Part shown: positions 46,273 to 54,814 of the stretch, piece by piece
Layout of the letters: every line of letters starts with the position of its first letter
Numbering within the stretch: position 1 is the stretch's first letter
DNA from: Parasphingorhabdus cellanae
Lineage (GTDB): Bacteria; Pseudomonadota; Alphaproteobacteria; Sphingomonadales; Sphingomonadaceae
DNA length: 64,000 bases
Assembly: GCF_017498565.1 (NCBI RefSeq)
Contig: NZ_CP071794.1
Span: 248,001 to 312,000, forward strand
Reading direction: 5' to 3'
The notes under the pieces: model-generated
Database searches by the model: none
What the model was told of the DNA's origin: nothing
Seen by the model: the letters and a program-made list of their open reading frames with translations, nothing else
Made by a program: the position numbers and the translations under genes

Positions 46273-46866
46273 TCAGGAGGCTCCGACTTTGGGTTCTTCG
46301 CCTGCCATCAAGCGCTCAATATTAGCGCGATGTTTCCAGATTACAAGCAGAGCAAAGCCTATAAACATGGGTATCCACGAATAAAGGCCAACTATTACTG
46401 CGGTTATAGGCACCGAAATACACGCGAGCATACCGCTGACGGATGAATAGCGTAATATTACAAGTCCGCTGAGCCAGGTAACGGCAAATACTATGCCCAG
46501 AACCGGTGCCAAAGCGGTAACGATACCCAGAAGGGTCGCAACCCCTTTGCCACCTTTGAATTTCAGCCAAACCGGATAAAGGTGACCCAAAAACGCGCCC
46601 ATGCCCGCCAAAACGCCTAATCCCTTGTCAAAATTCACCGCAATCAACACTGCCACGGCACCTTTGCCAACATCCAGCAACAACGTAAGTGCCGCAATCG
46701 CTTTGTTGCCCGTCCGTAAAACATTGGTAGCCCCAATATTTCCTGACCCAATTTCTCTAAGATCTCCGCCACCCGTTAAACGTGTTAGAAGCAGGCCAAA
46801 AGGTATTGCCCCCAGCATATAGCCGAAGAAAACAGCCAAAATTGGTTCAATCCACATGGATTGCAT
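46273..46866 (-). CDS. plsY: Glycerol-3-phosphate acyltransferase PlsY
   Basis: Inner-membrane enzyme transferring acyl groups from acyl-phosphate to glycerol-3-phosphate, the first step of phospholipid synthesis. From the ATG at 46866 the 197 residues have five hydrophobic helices and the three conserved cytoplasmic motifs: SGNIGATNVLR, KFKGGKGVATLLG and IWKHRANIERL. A longer frame to 46953 adds an unlikely basic N terminus. The start at 46857 is an alternative. It precedes dprA by 31 bases. Confidence 0.92.
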   Translation of the reverse strand: MQSMWIEPILAVFFGYMLGAIPFGLLLTRLTGGGDLREIGSGNIGATNVLRTGNKAIAALTLLLDVGKGAVAVLIAVNFDKGLGVLAGMGAFLGHLYPVWLKFKGGKGVATLLGIVTALAPVLGIVFAVTWLSGLVILRYSSVSGMLACISVPITAVIVGLYSWIPMFIGFALLVIWKHRANIERLMAGEEPKVGAS

Positions 46867-47013
46867 TACACCAAATCCCCTTTGATTTCGGTGAGCTATC
46901 TGTAAGAAAGCTTTTCGGCAAGGCTTTTGCGTTGTAAAAACAGCTAAGATCAACCAGTTGTAGGGTCAGTCGAGCTAGCCAATGCGCTGATTAGCCGTCT
47001 TTAAGGTAAGATA

Positions 47014-47826
47014 ATGAAAGCCGATAAAACAAGATCACCCGGCCCGCTTTTATTCTTCGATACGGGTGTTGGGGGACTATCTGTTCTGCGGGAGGCGAAG
47101 AAGTTGTTGCCAAATGCACCAATTGTCTATGCCGCAGATTATGCTGGCATGCCTTATGGTATGAAGTCTGAAGATGAGCTTTCTACGCGCATTCCACTGC
47201 TCTTGGGGCGGCTTGTTGAGCGCTATAACCCGATGTTGGTTACTATTGCCTGCAATACGGCTTCCACCGTAGCGCTTGATGTTGTCCGATCCGTTTTGGA
47301 CATTTCCGTTGTTGGGACTGTCCCAGCCGTCAAGCCAGCAAGTCAGATGACCAAGACTGGCGTGATTGGTTTGCTTGGGACGCAGGCTACAATTCGCCAG
47401 CCGTATGTAGACCGATTGGCAACCGAATTTGCTCCAACCAAACAACTGCTGCGTTTCGGTGCCCCTGATTTAGTTCACGCAGCAGAAGCCAAATTACGGG
47501 GCGAAACACCGGACCAGAAAATTATTGATGCTGCCGTTGCTGGACTTATCCGCCAAAGGCATGGAAATGATATCGATACTGTCATATTGGCCTGCACTCA
47601 CTTTCCTTTGGTGCAAGAAGAGTTGCAAAAATCATTTGTTAGAGACATTCAATTTATCGATGGTTCACAAGGAATAGCGAGGCGGATTGCCCATCTAACC
47701 GCTGAGATAAAATGGCCAGAGGCCCCTGAAAATGGTGTTTTTGTTACCACCGGATCGCTGGCAGAATTAAAGCGTTATCGTAAGACGCTAAACGGATTTG
47801 GACTAACAGAATTGGAAGTCCTTTAG
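47014..47826 (+). CDS. murI: Glutamate racemase
   Basis: Cofactor-independent racemase making D-glutamate for peptidoglycan. The 270-residue protein has FFDTGVGGLSVLREAKK, ADYAGMPYG and the two catalytic cysteines C80 (VTIACNTAS) and C194 (ILACTHFPL). The ATG at 47014 has AAGGTAAG upstream. It is divergent from plsY. Together with alr at 23.5 kb it supplies both D-amino acids of the cell wall precursor. Confidence 0.94.
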   Translation: MKADKTRSPGPLLFFDTGVGGLSVLREAKKLLPNAPIVYAADYAGMPYGMKSEDELSTRIPLLLGRLVERYNPMLVTIACNTASTVALDVVRSVLDISVVGTVPAVKPASQMTKTGVIGLLGTQATIRQPYVDRLATEFAPTKQLLRFGAPDLVHAAEAKLRGETPDQKIIDAAVAGLIRQRHGNDIDTVILACTHFPLVQEELQKSFVRDIQFIDGSQGIARRIAHLTAEIKWPEAPENGVFVTTGSLAELKRYRKTLNGFGLTELEVL

Positions 47827-47935
47827 CAGAAGGGCTTATTGCGAATGGTTCGCGCTGGAAATTCTATAAAAAGGTCGTTAATGGCCATTTTACAGGGATC
47901 GCTTGGTGAGAGAATGACACAGGGAATGGTGTAAC

Positions 47936-49150
47936 GTGGACTACGATAAAGTTTTTTCTCAAGCGATTGACCGTCTTCACAGCGAAGGCCGCTATCGGGT
48001 TTTTATCGATATATTGCGTAATAAAGGGACTTTCCCCAACGCTCGCTGTTTTGCGCATCATAATGGCCCAAAGCCGGTGACGGTATGGTGCTCTAACGAC
48101 TATCTTGCAATGGGCCAACATCCGGATGTCATAGCTGCGATGGAAGAAGCGTTGCATGATGTTGGCGCGGGCTCAGGTGGAACGCGAAATATAGGCGGTA
48201 ACACCCACTATCATGTGCAGCTAGAAAGTGAGCTAGCGGACTTGCATGGCAAATCTGGCGCCTTGCTGTTTACATCCGGCTATGTTTCTAATGAAGCTAC
48301 GCTATCTACGCTCACTAAAATTTTGCCAGGTTGCGTAATTTTTTCGGATGAATTGAACCATGCTTCGATGATTGCCGGTATCAAAAATAGTGGCTGTGAC
48401 AAGCGTGTTTTCCGCCACAATGATCTTGAACATCTCGAAGAATTGTTAGCCGCTGAAGACGCTGGTACTCCGAAACTAATCGCTTTTGAGAGCATCTATT
48501 CAATGGACGGTGATGTTGCTCCGCTGCACGAGATTTGCGACCTTGCAGATAAATATAACGCACTCACTTATTGTGATGAAGTACATGCGGTGGGCATGTA
48601 TGGCCAACATGGTGGCGGTATTTCCGAACGTGACAACGCAGCCAATCGTATCACAATCATCGAAGGGACATTGGCAAAAGCGGTTGGCGTAATGGGCGGC
48701 TACATAACCGCAGATCAGAAAATCATCGATGTTATTCGGTCTTATGCCCCTGGTTTTATCTTCACCACTAGCCTGTCCCCTGTCCTAGTCGCAGGTGCGT
48801 TGGCAAGTGTGCGGCACCTTAAAAAATCCAATCAAGAGCGCGATGGCCAACAAGCCGCAGCTCAAACATTGAAAAAAATGTTTGCAGATGCCGGCCTGCC
48901 CGTCATGGGTTCGACGACCCATATCGTACCGTTGTTGGTTGGTGACCCGGTCAAAGCTAAAAAAATAAGCGACATCCTGCTCGCAGAATATGGCGTTTAC
49001 GTGCAGCCAATCAACTATCCGACCGTACCACGTGGCCTGGAACGCCTACGGTTTACTCCTGGACCAGTTCATACAGAAGATATGATGACTGATCTAACGA
49101 AAGCTTTGGTCGAAATCTGGAGTCGTATGGAGTTGCAACTCGCAGCTTGA
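47936..49150 (+). CDS. hemA: 5-aminolevulinate synthase
   Basis: PLP enzyme condensing glycine and succinyl-CoA, the first step of heme synthesis by the C4 route found in alphaproteobacteria. The 404-residue protein shows [14 protein letters not shown], the glycine-rich [17 protein letters not shown], the cofactor aspartate region [12 protein letters not shown] and the PLP lysine in [14 protein letters not shown]. It starts at GTG 47936. The 109 bases upstream hold a small inverted repeat (GCGAATGGTTCGC) but no clear regulator site. Confidence 0.95.
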   Translation: MDYDKVFSQAIDRLHSEGRYRVFIDILRNKGTFPNARCFAHHNGPKPVTVWCSNDYLAMGQHPDVIAAMEEALHDVGAGSGGTRNIGGNTHYHVQLESELADLHGKSGALLFTSGYVSNEATLSTLTKILPGCVIFSDELNHASMIAGIKNSGCDKRVFRHNDLEHLEELLAAEDAGTPKLIAFESIYSMDGDVAPLHEICDLADKYNALTYCDEVHAVGMYGQHGGGISERDNAANRITIIEGTLAKAVGVMGGYITADQKIIDVIRSYAPGFIFTTSLSPVLVAGALASVRHLKKSNQERDGQQAAAQTLKKMFADAGLPVMGSTTHIVPLLVGDPVKAKKISDILLAEYGVYVQPINYPTVPRGLERLRFTPGPVHTEDMMTDLTKALVEIWSRMELQLAA

Positions 49151-49196
49151 TAGCGTTTCGCTGGAACTTTTTGGTTTTTCAACGCTATAAGTCAGC

Positions 49197-50195
49197 ATGA
49201 CCAACGCAGCCCATTGGATAGAGCCACATCCGCATGGCATATATATAAAACCAGCAGACGCGTGGATCGACCCTGCCAAACCAGTGTCGCGTGCCTTAGT
49301 AACGCACGGCCATGCGGATCATGCACGCGGCGGTCACGAAAAGGTTTGGGCAACTCCAGAAACTTTGGCGATCATGGGCTTGCGCTATGGAACAAATTCA
49401 GGACAGCCCGTGCACTATGGTGATGGCTTCGAAATCGGCGGTGTAAAAATTAGCTATCACTCCGCCGGTCATGTCTTAGGCTCGGCGCAGATATTGATGG
49501 AATATCAAGGGGAGAGGGTCGTCGCTACTGGCGATTATAAACGTCGGAGCGATCCAACCTGTCCCCCCTTTGAAGTCGTTCCGTGTGATATATTCATTAC
49601 AGAGGCCACATTTGGCCTTCCAGTCTTTAAACATCCCAACACCGCTGTTGAAATAGAGAAGCTATTGACTGCAAAATCAGCCAATCCAGATCGTTGCATT
49701 TTGGTAGGAGCCTACGCCTTAGGTAAAGCGCAACGCATTATTGGAGAGCTCCGAAAAGCGGGATATATGGATCCAATCTATCTGCATGGTGCATTGGAAA
49801 AAATGTGTCATCTGTATCAGGAATTAGGTTTTGATCTCGGCGAGATCCGGCCTGTTATGGATACTGAAAAAGAAGTGATGCGTGGACAAATTATTTTGGC
49901 ACCTCCCTCTGCACTAAATGATCGTTGGAGTAGGCGTTTACCAGAACCTATAACTGCAATGGCTTCTGGATGGATGCGAGTCCGGCAACGGGCGCGTCAA
50001 CGCAATGTAGAACTTCCCTTAATTGTATCTGACCATGCGGACTGGGATGAGTTAACCCGGACCATCAAAGAAGTTTCTCCTTCAGAAACTTGGGTTACCC
50101 ACGGCCGAGAAGATGCTCTAGTTCACTGGTGTGAGCTCAACCAGATGAAAGCGAGGGCCTTGGAGATGGTGGGTCGTGAAGAGGAAGACGATTAA
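49197..50195 (+). CDS. Ligase-associated DNA exonuclease (metallo-beta-lactamase fold)
   Basis: A 332-residue metallo-beta-lactamase/beta-CASP-type nuclease of the DNA-ligase-associated family. The zinc motif THGHADHARGG lies at residues 36-46; further metal and fold segments are SYHSAGHVLGSAQ, VVATGDYKRRSDP and SDHADWDEL. Its stop codon is 3 bases before the ligase start, so the two form one unit. In related bacteria it is part of a repair cassette with an Lhr-like helicase and the phosphoesterase PdeM, both missing here. Confidence 0.87.
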   Translation: MTNAAHWIEPHPHGIYIKPADAWIDPAKPVSRALVTHGHADHARGGHEKVWATPETLAIMGLRYGTNSGQPVHYGDGFEIGGVKISYHSAGHVLGSAQILMEYQGERVVATGDYKRRSDPTCPPFEVVPCDIFITEATFGLPVFKHPNTAVEIEKLLTAKSANPDRCILVGAYALGKAQRIIGELRKAGYMDPIYLHGALEKMCHLYQELGFDLGEIRPVMDTEKEVMRGQIILAPPSALNDRWSRRLPEPITAMASGWMRVRQRARQRNVELPLIVSDHADWDELTRTIKEVSPSETWVTHGREDALVHWCELNQMKARALEMVGREEEDD

Positions 50196-50198
50196 TTA

Positions 50199-51773
50199 AT
50201 GCGAGCGTTTTCAGACCTAATTGATAGCTTGATTTATACCCGGTCTCGTAATGGTAAATTACGACTGATCAGTGATTACCTAAAGGAAGCAGCAGATCCG
50301 GATCGCGGATGGGTGTTGGCCGCACTGACAGGAGAGCTAGACTTTCCTACCGTAAAGGCGTCCGCAGTGCGCAACATGGCCATGGAGCGGGTTGACGAGA
50401 CTCTATTTAAACTCAGCCGTGATTTTGTCGGCGACACCGCTGAAACAGTAGCACTTATTTGGCCAGGAAGTAACGCTATTTCGGCAACTGATACTCTAAC
50501 TGTCGGTAAAATCGTTGACGAACTTGCGGCTGTCAGCAGGCTCAATGCTCCAAAATTATTGGCAAATTTGATGGATCAATTAGGTTCTAACGAACGTTAC
50601 GCTTTGCTGAAACTAGCGACAGGAGGAATGCGAGTCGGCGTTTCTGCACGATTGGCAAAAACCGCTTTCGCTCAGGCCTTTGACATGGCTGTCGAAGATA
50701 TTGAAGAGGTTTGGCATGCTCTATCCGCGCCTTATCCAGAACTATTTGCATGGGGTGAAGGCGAAGCTGAACGGCCTGATTTAACCGGAGTTCCGTTTTT
50801 TCGACCTTTCATGCTTGCTCACCCGTTGGAAAATAAAACGCTTGATTTAGAGGAGTACGCTTCTGAATGGAAATGGGACGGCATCCGCATTCAGATTGTC
50901 GGTACAGGACAAGAGACCAAATTGTTTAGCCGTGGCGGAGACGATATTACGGCGGCCTTTCCAGATATTGCCGATGCTTTTCAGTCCAACGGGGTAGTTG
51001 ATGGCGAGCTTTTGGTTCGCGGCGAATTTCAAGGCGGTGAAGCGGCAAGTTTCAATGCTCTCCAACAAAGACTGGGGCGCAAGAAGGTTTCTAAGAAAAT
51101 GCTCGAAGAATACCCTGCATTTGTTCGATTATACGATATTTTATATGATGGAGAAGTGGATCTACGCGAACAAAGTTGGTCACACCGCCGACAGAAACTG
51201 GAATCGCTCGTGCCTAAATTAGACGCCAAACGATTTGATATTTCGACGATTTTGGAAGCACGAGATTTTGCCCATCTTAGCGAAATTCGTGAAGGCGCTA
51301 GAGATGCAGCGATAGAAGGAGTCATGCTGAAACGCCGCGATAGTCCGTATATATCGGGCCGCAAAACCGGTTTGTGGTATAAATGGAAACGTGATCCTTT
51401 AGTGGCCGATTGCGTAATGATGTATGCGCAACGCGGTTCCGGCAAAAGATCGTCATTTTATTCTGACTATACATTTGGGTGTTGGACTGACGACGGCGAG
51501 TTATATCCCGTTGGAAAAGCTTATTCTGGCTTTACCGACGAAGAGCTTAAAATGCTCGATAAGTTTGTTCGACAAAACACGCTCAATCGCTTTGGACCAG
51601 TTCGTGAAGTCGACAAGACAATGGTACTCGAAGTTGCATTTGATTCGATCCACAAAAGCAAACGCCATAAATCTGGTTTGGCGATGCGTTTTCCCAGAAT
51701 TTCTCGTATTAGGCTTGATAAGCCTGCAGCAGAGGCCGACCAGATATCAACCCTGGAAAAAATGATCACATAA
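50199..51773 (+). CDS. ATP-dependent DNA ligase (ligase-associated repair cassette)
   Basis: A 524-residue ATP-dependent ligase. An N-terminal DNA-binding domain (LRLISDYLKEAADPDRGW, LLKLATGGMRVGVSARL) is followed by the nucleotidyltransferase core with K225 in EWKWDGIRIQ as AMP acceptor, FDISTIL, GVMLKRRDSPY and LWYKWKRDP. The OB domain ends with SIHKSKRHKSGLAMRFPRISRIR. It joins nicks during repair rather than replication, which uses the NAD-dependent LigA. It is coupled to the exonuclease gene. A strong hairpin follows the stop codon. Confidence 0.92.
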   Translation: MRAFSDLIDSLIYTRSRNGKLRLISDYLKEAADPDRGWVLAALTGELDFPTVKASAVRNMAMERVDETLFKLSRDFVGDTAETVALIWPGSNAISATDTLTVGKIVDELAAVSRLNAPKLLANLMDQLGSNERYALLKLATGGMRVGVSARLAKTAFAQAFDMAVEDIEEVWHALSAPYPELFAWGEGEAERPDLTGVPFFRPFMLAHPLENKTLDLEEYASEWKWDGIRIQIVGTGQETKLFSRGGDDITAAFPDIADAFQSNGVVDGELLVRGEFQGGEAASFNALQQRLGRKKVSKKMLEEYPAFVRLYDILYDGEVDLREQSWSHRRQKLESLVPKLDAKRFDISTILEARDFAHLSEIREGARDAAIEGVMLKRRDSPYISGRKTGLWYKWKRDPLVADCVMMYAQRGSGKRSSFYSDYTFGCWTDDGELYPVGKAYSGFTDEELKMLDKFVRQNTLNRFGPVREVDKTMVLEVAFDSIHKSKRHKSGLAMRFPRISRIRLDKPAAEADQISTLEKMIT

Positions 51774-51777
51774 AAAG

Positions 51778-51807
51778 AGACCTGCAGAAGCAAAGTTCTG
51801 CAGGTCT
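51778..51807. terminator. Bidirectional intrinsic terminator
   Basis: A perfect 12-bp hairpin: AGACCTGCAGAA (51778-51789), loop GCAAAG, TTCTGCAGGTCT (51796-51807). On the minus strand it is followed by CTTTTTA, fitting termination of the fasciclin gene. On the plus strand it directly follows the ligase stop codon but has only a weak T-rich tail. Confidence 0.8.
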
Positions 51808-51830
51808 AGGGGGATTTAAATATTTTGCGA

Positions 51831-52382
51831 TTATGGCATCACAACCGTATCGATCGCGTGAATAACGCCGTTGGACTGGTTCACGTCAGCCATCACGACC
51901 TTGGATGTGCCACCTTTGGCATCAGTTAACATCAAGGAACCGTCGCTACCCATTGAAGCTTTCAAAACACCGCCTTGAACCGTTGGAATGGACGCGACGC
52001 CATCGGGCGCTTGCTTGATCAAGCCCATTACGTCTTTGGCTTTAAAACGGCCCGATATAACATGGTAGGTCAGGATTGAAGTCAGTGTATCTTTATTCTC
52101 AGGCTTGATGAGAGTTTCCACGGTGCCTTCGGGAAGTTTTGCGAAAGCGGAATTAAGGGGTGCAAATACAGTGAAAGGACCATCACTTGAAAGCGTTCCA
52201 GCCAAATCAGCGGCCGTTACTGCCGCAACCAGCGTGGAGAAATCATCAGTGTTGGCGGCTTTCTGAACGATATTTTCTGATGACATTTCTGCATGATGTT
52301 TGGCGTAGGCACTTCCGCCACTAGCTAATGCAACCGAACCAACGAGTGCGATGGCAACTTTAGAAAAACGAATATTCTTCAT
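51831..52382 (-). CDS. Secreted fasciclin-domain protein
   Basis: A 183-residue exported protein with a signal peptide ending ASGGSAYA and a single fasciclin (FAS1) domain. The domain is marked by NIVQKAANTDDFSTLVAAV, the H1 motif GPFTVFAPLNSAFAKLP and the H2-like TYHVISGRFKAKDV, ending with NGVIHAIDTVVMP. FAS1 proteins act in adhesion or as stress-induced surface proteins. It lies next to a SigK/RskA-like sigma/anti-sigma pair and has a matching promoter upstream. The ribosome site is AGGAG. Confidence 0.9.
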   Translation of the reverse strand: MKNIRFSKVAIALVGSVALASGGSAYAKHHAEMSSENIVQKAANTDDFSTLVAAVTAADLAGTLSSDGPFTVFAPLNSAFAKLPEGTVETLIKPENKDTLTSILTYHVISGRFKAKDVMGLIKQAPDGVASIPTVQGGVLKASMGSDGSLMLTDAKGGTSKVVMADVNQSNGVIHAIDTVVMP

Positions 52383-52431
52383 GGGGGGTAACTCCTAAAA
52401 AATCCATATCCGAACCTGGATATGTGAAGAG

Positions 52432-52458
52432 TTACGGACCGACTTTTCAAACGGATGC
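52432..52458 (-). promoter_or_regulatory. SigK-like ECF promoter of the fasciclin gene
   Basis: On the minus strand GCATCC (52458-52453) and CCGTAA (52437-52432) are 15 bases apart, about 50 bases before the start codon. This resembles the mycobacterial SigK consensus as I recall it (CCATCC and CCGAAT, with a slightly longer spacer). The neighbouring sigma factor and RskA-like anti-sigma factor support it. Visual match only. Confidence 0.5.
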
Positions 52459-52466
52459 AAAAAAGT

Positions 52467-53180
52467 TCAGATAATTGTTATTTTTCCGGTAGCAACCGGT
52501 TCTCCGGTGGGTTTGGCATGGGGCACATCGGATGGAGGCTCCATGGAAAGTTCCAAAGTTGCCGCGGAATTCAGTAATTCCCGGTGGTCGCGTGGCACGG
52601 TCATCTCGCTGATGCCCTGGCGGCCGATTTGCCCTAGCGAGCGGGGCACGCCGTCATTGTCTACAATCCACAGTTCCGGCTCGGTTTCCGTTTCCGGCAT
52701 GCCGTTCACATCGACTCGCATCTCGGCCGTTTCCGGGTTGTAGGACACCGCCAGCACCAGCCCCTCGATGTCCCCGGTCAGTTGCGCAACCGCTACGGAT
52801 TGGGGCTCGGAAGGTGACATAAGCGAAGCAGGACTGACAATAATCGCAAGCGCCAGACAGGCAGCCAGCGCGCCAGATACAATCGCCCCGGTCCGCCAGC
52901 GCTTCATCTGTACCACTATGCCGTCAGACGCGCCGCTCAATGACTCGCTGTCGAGACGGCGCTCAATCCCGGCCCAGACCGCAGGCGCTGGCTCAGCCTC
53001 TTGAAATTCCTGAAATAAAGGATCAACGCGCCGGTTCCAATCATCAACGGCCTTGGCAAATGCAGGGTCAGCCAATTGCTTGCGCAGCGCCACAGCCTTG
53101 TCGTCGCCATCCAGCAAGCCAAGAACCAGTTCCGCCGCCAGCGCTTCGTCGTCCGTCAGGGGTTCCGTTTCTTCAACCAT
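52467..53180 (-). CDS. RskA-like anti-sigma factor
   Basis: A 237-residue membrane protein with a cytoplasmic N-terminal domain that should hold the sigma factor (EALAAELVLGLLDGDD, VDDWNRRVDPL). It has one membrane helix at about 98-117 (GAIVSGALAACLALAIIVSP) and a periplasmic RskA/anti-sigma-K domain ending TLELSMEPPSDVPHAKPTGEP. The signal would be sensed outside and passed by regulated proteolysis. It overlaps the sigma gene by 8 bases, so both are made in fixed ratio. Confidence 0.88.
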   Translation of the reverse strand: MVEETEPLTDDEALAAELVLGLLDGDDKAVALRKQLADPAFAKAVDDWNRRVDPLFQEFQEAEPAPAVWAGIERRLDSESLSGASDGIVVQMKRWRTGAIVSGALAACLALAIIVSPASLMSPSEPQSVAVAQLTGDIEGLVLAVSYNPETAEMRVDVNGMPETETEPELWIVDNDGVPRSLGQIGRQGISEMTVPRDHRELLNSAATLELSMEPPSDVPHAKPTGEPVATGKITII

Positions 53181-53742
53181 CGTCCATGCAATCCTTCAAA
53201 CGCTTCAATCCCCGGCGAACCCAGCTTTTAACCGTCCCTAAAGGCGTACCCAGCTTTTGTGCCAATTCATTGTAGCTATGCCCTTCAAAGAAAGCCGTTC
53301 GGATCACGTTGCGCTGCCGTGCTTCCAGACTATCGAGGCATTTGTTTAAAATATCCGCACCTTCCTGTTTTTCCAGCCTATCCAATGCACTTTGCTCATC
53401 CGCTGCCATATCCTTTATGGCGTCATCCGAAACCATCACCCGATTGCCGCCTGATCGTTTCCGATCGATGGCGGTGTTGCGCGCGATGGTCGCCAGCCAT
53501 GTTATCGGGCTGGCCCGCTGTGCATCAAACCGCCCTGCATTGCGCCAGACTTTGACATAGGCATCCTGCAGCGCATCTTCCGATGCCTGGCGATCACTTA
53601 AGATACGGAGGCAAACGCCAAAAAGTTTCGCCGAAGTCAGATTATATATATCCTGAAACGCCTGACGGTCGCCACCGGCAGCCTGACCGATCAGGGCGGA
53701 GAGCTGCGCGCGGGCGCGATCTGATTCACTGGATTGGGGCAT
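53173..53742 (-). CDS. ECF sigma factor (SigK-like)
   Basis: A 189-residue extracytoplasmic-function sigma factor with region 2 (FQDIYNLTSAKLFGVCLRIL, SEDALQDAYVKVWRNAGRF, ITWLATIARNTAID) and region 4 (LEARQRNVIRTAFFEGHSYNELAQKL, then GTPLGTVKSWVRRGLKRLKD). Pairing with an RskA-like anti-sigma factor places it near the ECF19/SigK group. It likely activates the fasciclin gene and perhaps its own operon, although no SigK-like promoter is visible in the 38 bases upstream. The ribosome site GGGGCGGAG is strong. Confidence 0.92.
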   Translation of the reverse strand: MPQSSESDRARAQLSALIGQAAGGDRQAFQDIYNLTSAKLFGVCLRILSDRQASEDALQDAYVKVWRNAGRFDAQRASPITWLATIARNTAIDRKRSGGNRVMVSDDAIKDMAADEQSALDRLEKQEGADILNKCLDSLEARQRNVIRTAFFEGHSYNELAQKLGTPLGTVKSWVRRGLKRLKDCMDDG

Positions 53743-53780
53743 ATTCTCCGCCCCAGAGACTATGACAATTCACCAAAGTT

Positions 53781-54761
53781 TCAAGCACCTATTATCGCAG
53801 CGAACCGGTCACGGTCCACATTACCGCCAGAAATCGTAATGACTGTTCGGTCGGTCACAGCAGCTTTGCCAGCCAATATCGCGGCCAGCGCGACCGCCCC
53901 TCCTGGTTCCACAACTAGACGCAATTTTTCAAATGCCACCCGCATCGCGTGATGCACTTCCGCTTTGGTGACAGCCAGAGCATTGGCGTTACGGGCCTTC
54001 AAAACATTAAAGGTCAATGGCGAAACAATAAGTGTCTGCAGGGCGTCGCATTCTGTTTCAGGCGGATTATCCTGCACCGGAACGATGCTACCACCTTCCA
54101 GCGACCGTTTCATATCGTCCCAGCCTTCCGGTTCCACCAGGGTGATATCGGCTTCGGGATTGACCAACGACATGCCCGAAGCCAACCCGCCACCGCCACA
54201 GCAGGCGACAAGATGATCGGGCGCTGCACCGGACTGAGCAATCATCTGCTCGCGTATTTCGACACCAGTGCTGCCCTGCCCTTCGATAATCCATGGATCG
54301 TCAAAACTCGGCACAACCACGGCGCCGGTTTTCCCGGCCAGTTCTGCCGCGAGTTCTTCGCGAGAATCAGCCAGACGATCATAGGTGATCACTTCCGCAC
54401 CAAGCTTCTTCGTATTATCCAGTTTCGCCAGCGGTGCATCCGCCGGCATGATGATGGTCGCCTTTACCCCCAGACGTTGCGCCGCCCAGGCCACGCCTTG
54501 TGCATGATTGCCGCTGGAAAAGGCCACCACGCCGCACTTGCGTTGATCTTCGTCTAAATCGGTTAGACGATGCCATCCACCGCGTATTTTAAAGGCACCG
54601 ATGGGTTGCAAACATTCTGCCTTACACCAGATTGTCTTTCCATCGACAGTCAGCGGCAATAGCGGCGTTTTGGGAAGAATATCAGCAACCTTGCCCGCGG
54701 CCCGTTCAACCCCCGCTGCACTTGGTTTGCGGGTCGGGTCCAAAAGTAATTGCTCTGTCAT
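53781..54761 (-). CDS. Threonine/serine dehydratase
   Basis: PLP-dependent fold-type II lyase deaminating threonine or serine to the 2-oxo acid. The 326-residue protein has K58 in QPIGAFKIRGGWHRL as PLP lysine, the SSGNHAQGVAWAAQRLG substrate loop, the phosphate-binding CCGGGGLASGMSL and a C-terminal SGGNVDRDRF. It lacks the regulatory ACT domain of IlvA, so it is a catabolic-type enzyme or serine racemase relative. Convergent to nothing downstream except the sigma gene promoter region; divergent from the polyamine genes. Confidence 0.87.
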   Translation of the reverse strand: MTEQLLLDPTRKPSAAGVERAAGKVADILPKTPLLPLTVDGKTIWCKAECLQPIGAFKIRGGWHRLTDLDEDQRKCGVVAFSSGNHAQGVAWAAQRLGVKATIIMPADAPLAKLDNTKKLGAEVITYDRLADSREELAAELAGKTGAVVVPSFDDPWIIEGQGSTGVEIREQMIAQSGAAPDHLVACCGGGGLASGMSLVNPEADITLVEPEGWDDMKRSLEGGSIVPVQDNPPETECDALQTLIVSPLTFNVLKARNANALAVTKAEVHHAMRVAFEKLRLVVEPGGAVALAAILAGKAAVTDRTVITISGGNVDRDRFAAIIGA

Positions 54762-54814
54762 GGCGTCCTTCTATATGCGGTTACTCGATTCCTCTAGCAA
54801 AATGAGTGTGCGAT

